A stretch of 64,000 nucleotides of DNA from positions 112,972,301 to 113,036,300 of the forward strand of contig CM061135.1 in NCBI GenBank assembly GCA_030789695.1, read 5' to 3'. Origin of the DNA: Scilla litardierei (taxonomy: Eukaryota > Streptophyta > Magnoliopsida > Asparagales > Asparagaceae). A model generated the notes under the pieces. The model saw only the letters and a list, made by a program, of their open reading frames with translations. It was not told the DNA's origin and searched no databases. Shown one piece after another: positions 40,501 through 46,500 of the stretch (positions within the stretch are counted from its first letter, which is position 1; each line of letters starts with the position of its first letter). Position numbers and translations under genes: made by a program.

Positions 40501-43500
40501 TCGAGCTACGACCTAGGTTATGATAGTTCACATCCGTCCAATCTCTTGCAAACGGATATTAATGTAGAATCACAATTAAAAATCCTAGCTTTGGTCCAAT
40601 CTCTTGCAAACCAAATCTAGAGAAATCCAATCGTCAATCTAAATCGAATATCTAGGCCTTCTTATCAATTGGGATCCAATCTCTTGCAAATCCCAATCGA
40701 TGTGAATTCCTATCTACTCGTAATCAATTGATCACAATCTAACCTTAATCAATTCTAGCAACAAATCTACAAATTCATCACAATTTAGAAATAGGGTCCA
40801 TAGGGTTCATCCCTATGCCCTAAGACGACGGCACTACTCACTAAGCATCATGCAAATCTCAGGAAAATCGATAATAATCACGGCATAATTCATTGCAAAA
40901 GAGAAATAATGCATAAAAATCAAGTTTTTAATAAAAATAGACAACCCAATGTAATTGCCGACGATCTCCAGCTGAGATTTCACAGAGTATCCGTCAAAAT
41001 CCTAAAAGAAAGTCTAAAATGTTAATTGTTCAAAAGCTCTCTAAACTAGGGTAAAAACTGGGTTTAAATACCATCTAAAATCGTCCAAAAATCGTGCCCA
41101 ACTACCCCTGCGCAGCCCAAAAATCGCAACCCTAACAGCAGGCGGAGAGGGTCACTCGGCCGAGTGACCATTGTCACTCGGCCGAGTGACAAACTCTGCA
41201 GAAAAACAATAACTTCGGATGTTTCAGGGTCTGTCATCGGGGGGTGGCTCAGCCGAGTGGCTTATTCATTCGGCCGAGTGAGCATTCATGCTCGGCCGAG
41301 TGGGGCCTCGTTGGGATCTCTGAAATTTCCAGTATCTCTAGCCTTTCTCTGGACGAATTCCCTGTACCACTCGGGCGATTGAGCTTTCTCACTCGGCCAG
41401 TGGGGTTTCTTCGTTCGGCCGAGTATATGCTGAAAACTCCGTGTGCGTATCTGTTCTGGTCGGCCGAGTGGGACTTCTTGTTCGGCCGAGTGGCTCTTCT
41501 AATCGGCCGAGTGATGTGCTGAAATGCCTGTTTCTTCTTCTTTTTGCCTCCTCGTCGCTCCGCTTGATTTCCTTCTTCTTCCGCTCATTCTCTATCGCTG
41601 ATAAGCCCTCGAATGAGCCGTGGGTGACACTCCTAAGCGCGTATGAATCCCTTGATCTCAAATTCGCTCCAAATCGCTCCATATTTCCTGAAATACGACA
41701 AAAACAAGAAATGGTGAAAAGAATCGCAATATTGCCGAATAATCGTGAAAAACGAGATATGGGCGATCAAAACGGCATGCAAATATGCAGAAAAAGGTAT
41801 AAAATATGAAGTGATCACTCTGGGTACATGATCGTGTCAGTACAGAGACAAACTCATTTCTGTTACTCTGGGCGACACGGCCGGGCGAGATTTCTGCACG
41901 AATGTGTCATTACTAAGAGAAAAAGACAGACGGGGAATGGGCCAATATGATCGTGCAAGAGCTAACAGGGTCATGCCAAAAATAAACATTAACTTGACAA
42001 ACTTCCTACAATCAGTCACACGGTCGTGCTAAAGCTGACACGGCCGTATCAAAAATAAACAATAACTTGTGAAATTTCCTGTAGGCAGCCACACTGCAGT
42101 GCAGAATCAGCACACGGCCGTGCCAGATTTGCAAATTCTATAAGAAGGCCAGAGCTCAAATAACACGGCCGTGCCAAGTTGCAGAATCCCTATTAAAGGC
42201 AGATTTGATTAGTTTGACCAGTCAAATGTACATGTTTGACTTCAATCAATTTAGAGGAGTTTCTAAACAATTTGAAGACCTATCCAAAGGGGAGTTTCCA
42301 TATTATTGAGTTATATCATATTGATGAAAATTGGATTGAAGATTTGAAGGAAGATTAGAATCAAGAGTTCTAATTTGAAGAAAACTCATTTATCCCCTAT
42401 AAAAGAGAGAGCCATCTATATGAGAAAATCCCATTGAAGCATCTAGCAAAAATTTCAGAGATATACATCCTTGCTAGCCGGCCCAAAAGTTTACACCCAT
42501 CCAAGCTTCAAGTGCTCGAGGAAGAAGAAGGGAGGAGATTTGGAAATGTGGATCTGAAAAGGTGATATCTTTCTTTACACACGTTGGAATCCGCCTACGA
42601 GTTCGCTGAGGGACGATCTACACCACGGTAACTTCTTTCTATTTTTATTTTGATGTTAGATTGTATTTGTGAATAGCTTCACTCAGTAGCTATCTTTAAG
42701 ACTTTTGAACGATATCTTGTACGGTGTGATCACACCCGGAAGTGTGCTCGGGTTTGTTTTTTTCTTTTTGGTTATAAAAGAGGTTGAAATCCTCAAAGGT
42801 TTGGGGTCGGAGCAGATGCGGGGAGCCTAGGCAGGGAGCCACTCCGTTGAAAAATGATCGCTTGCATTATTCTGTGATTTGGGTTTATTTTTGCACTTGA
42901 TCTTTTAATTTGTGCTTACACCCTATTCACCCCATCTAGGGTGTGATTTTCAATCTGCTTAGCAAACATGCCGAGCATGGAAAACTTAAAGTGTCATACC
43001 CTTCCACTGACATGGTGCCCTGCTTCAGATTTGTGAATTGTGCATGCAGCTCCATCTCTGCTTTTGGAGAGAAAAACTGAGCATTGAAGAGGTCTTTGAA
43101 TGCTTCCCATGAGTCGGCTGCTGTAAACAATTTTCTTCTGAATCATACCAGACTCTGGCCCCTTCAGCCAATTGTAGTTTGGCCATGTCTACCCACAAGT
43201 CTACCGGAATCCGTGATGTCTTCAGGTTGTCCACACTGCATCGTAGCCATTCCTCTGCTTGCAGAGGTTCTTCTCGTCAATTAAAAAAACTTCGGATGTA
43301 GTGCCCGAAATTACTGGACTCCTTCATTTCTTAGCTCCTTATGTAGAGCCTGGAAAATTTTCTGCAGAGCCTTGTCTGATATATAGTGTACCAAGTGTGA
43401 CCAGATGTTGTAGGTTCTGATCCACCCGATCTGTTCTGGTTCCTAGACGCGTTCACATCCATCGTGGCTGCGATACGTCTGCAGCGATAGTAAAATTTCA

Positions 43501-46500
43501 TTCACCTGCATTCATATGATAAAGTCAGTTCAATTGAGTATTTTATTTGATACATCCTATTCTTTTTAAACTTTTCACAATGTTTGTCGCAAGACCTGCA
43601 TGGGCCACCAAGAAAAACATGTCATGACATGATCCCCGGGTGTTGTGACCATTTTTGCAAGAATTCACAGTTCCTGCAGTTAACCGGTGAAAACAATCTA
43701 CGGAACGAGCAGAGATGTATTAAAATACACATACAAATTTCTCTCTTTAATACATATGACTATAAGAGTATGAGACAATACACATACAGATACGAGCTCT
43801 TAAATACATAAAAATACATAAAGAAATATGCTCATGACCTCACTCAGAAATCTGCGTCATGTGCAGCAAACTTAGAATCCTCGTAGACTATTGTCTCCTC
43901 GTATTCTTCACAGCAGCTAACGGTGTAATAAAACGAAAAGCCAATAAACTTAGAGTAAATTTACAATAATTTTAGAATTTGATATTTAAACAGTGTATAT
44001 GAGCTTGACTGAAATAAAGCAAGAACAGGTATATAGTGACACTAAGTCAAAACAAGCATGCAAAATCAGATTTTAGTTGAATTTTATGTTATCAGTATTC
44101 TAGCAGTTTTTTCCCATTCTAGACCGTAACTCATATTGAAGAGTACAATAAGCAACCAGGAGTCCACCATATACCACGGAGCGATTATCCGGTCTGAGTC
44201 CAAAATAGAGACGGGAGGTACCCCAAGAATTTTGTACTAGTATGGGTCCATCGGATGCATGGACTCCGATGCGGTCATGCGGTCATGTAACTTGTACTCT
44301 CTTAAATATGAGTTACCCCAAAACCCCAATAAGTCTCAAGTATCAAGTTGTATTTTAGGGTGTTTAAGGTGTCCAGTTTTCAGTGTCAAGTGGTATTGTT
44401 CAAGAGATATTTCTAATGACGGTATTTGATTACTCATGCAACACTTGTGATACTTTCAAATCTTGGTTGTGGGTGATTACTCTAGCATGCCTTATAAGGG
44501 TAAGAAAAGGAGAACAAAGTCTCTCAACAAGTTTAGGTAGTCACATCGTAAATAGTCTATATGGTTAGGATGTTATGTGGTCTTCCAAGTTCATGTTTCC
44601 AACAGTTTCAAGAGTCGTCATATTGAGATGTTCAGTTTCATCACTATGTAAAGTGAAATCAATGTCCAACAATTTTATCAAGCCATCAACAAGTCATGCA
44701 TGTGAACAATTATTGCTCATGCCAATCTCATATCCCAAACATAGCACAACCATCCATATATCCTAATTTAGATGGTATAAGTCATTGACTAATCTTTTGC
44801 ATGCATCAAAGTAATTTCATAATAATTTAAAATGGGAGGGACAACTGAATGATCTCACAGAGATCTCATCATCGATCATGTGAGGGTCTAATCTGTATAC
44901 ATGCTTTCTCATGCTACCAGCTATTAATATCATCAAGGATGATTTTCAGTATAATACTAACATGTAATAAATCCCAGTGTCCAGCCAACAATATGGCAAA
45001 AGCACGTCATCCAACCACAAGGGCCGCGGCCCAATCCAATAATCAAGGCAAGGCCCAATCCAACACCCAAGGGCAAGAGTCCAGTCCAACAGCAAAGGGG
45101 CAAAATCCATTGCCGACATCCACATGATGTCCAAAAACAATAACAAGAGCCCCCCAAAATACAACAGCAAGGGGCAAAACCTCCAACGACCACGCAATGG
45201 GGCAAGGCCCTAGTCAACCAATGGCCAAAGCCGAGGGCAGTAGCCCAATAACCAAGCAAGGGCCGTAGCCCATAACCTAATTCAATGGCACACGGCCAAA
45301 ATAAAGCTCAGGTCAAGAAGCCCATGACCAATAGAACCATCAGGGGAACTCCCAAGGTGCGCAGCCGCGTAGCAGCGGCGAGAGGCACTGGCAAGGGTCG
45401 TCGCCAAGCCCCATGAAAACCACAAACCATGCTCAGTACATATCATCACATAAGAAAAAGAATTTAAACATAAGAAAAAGAATTTAAACCCGAATTTAGA
45501 ATTAACGCAAATTTACCGAAACCGAAAGTCGTGGGAACACTGTCACTGTGCCGTTGAGAGGTGGTGTCTGCTTTGACTAAGGGAGGAGGCAACAACCGAG
45601 AGGAAGGTAAAGCCCTAGCCTCAAATGCGACCAAAAACTCCACCGAAAAACAAAAATCAAAAGTTTTGAAAGAGAAGGATGGAATTTTTTCGTGAAGCCT
45701 CTAAGGGGGAATATGTGGTTTAAATAAACTCTTGGTGGAGCAGGTGAGGGGAGAGAGACGTATGAAACGAAACTAATCGTCGAAACCCAAACAGATACCT
45801 GAAACGAAACTGTCAAAACTACCGAGACGGATGAAACGAAACTAATCGTTGAACCCATCGAAACGGGCGAAAACCTGGCCGAAACCTAAAATTTTTAAAA
45901 GACAGACATCGAAACCAATACCTCAAATCTTGGGGGCTACTTCATCAAGGTGAAATGTTTATCGTGCATGTTTGGTAAAATAGTTTGGGATCTTCACCAA
46001 AAGAGTTACGGATCCACACACATCACTAAAGTTTATCCGTTCAAAATATTTTATTCTTCATCATTTTAATTCATGGTTTCATATAGAGGATCTTGGTTTT
46101 CTATTCTAGATTTAGAAATTTCTTAATTTTTTCACTCTTCCGTGTGTTTTTAATCTGATTAACCCTAGCAGTATTTCCTTACAAATGCCACCAACATTTA
46201 ACATGTTTACATCCACATACCCAACCTAGAAAATAAAGGAAAGAATAAAAACACATTAAACACGTGCTCACACAAGCCCACCACCGCTGCCTCCACCACT
46301 ACCAGCAGCAACTGAGGCACTAGAAATAGCACAAAATAGAATGGAAGGAATGAAAAGAAAAACCACCTACATCCACGGACAGAAGAAAGAGCAGGGAACA
46401 AGGCAGGACTTTGTTTTTTTTTTTGTTGGGGTTGGGGGTGGGGGGGATGGGGGGTGGGGGGTGGGGGAGTTTAAATGGGTATATGGCATGCTTCTGTCAA

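Larger units (their letters stand above)
29959..41817 (-). mobile_element. Athila-type Ty3/Gypsy retrotransposon, minus strand, 11.86 kb
   Basis: The ends are TGATCACGTCC (29959) and AGTGATCA (41817), flanked by CTCTG on both sides (29954-29958 and 41818-41822). On the - strand the order is 5' LTR (41817-40047), primer site, the tail of the gag-pol region (39883-36010), a palindrome-rich leader (35679-35363), an env-like ORF (35091-33568), a non-coding region, and a truncated 3' LTR (about 31144-29959). Gag and most of protease are absent: only about 160 bases separate the LTR from the linker ahead of reverse transcriptase. It is defective in cis and in trans, but it is younger than the SIRE it sits in. 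Confidence 0.9.
19632..42952 (+). mobile_element. SIRE-type Ty1/Copia retrotransposon, decayed, with nested insertions
   Basis: The order is truncated 5' LTR (19632-20797), primer site, gag, protease, integrase, reverse transcriptase, RNase H, a non-coding 3' stretch, and a 3' LTR split in two (29727-29958 and 41823-42952). Protein text such as '[12 protein letters not shown]', '[12 protein letters not shown]', 'VKQPPGFE', 'NSLCEEFVK' and '[10 protein letters not shown]' is typical of the SIRE lineage. Frameshifts and stops in every domain make it inactive. Inside it sit a solo LTR (22455-25436) and an Athila element (29959-41817). The 5-bp duplication cannot be read because the left LTR end is deleted. 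Confidence 0.85.
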
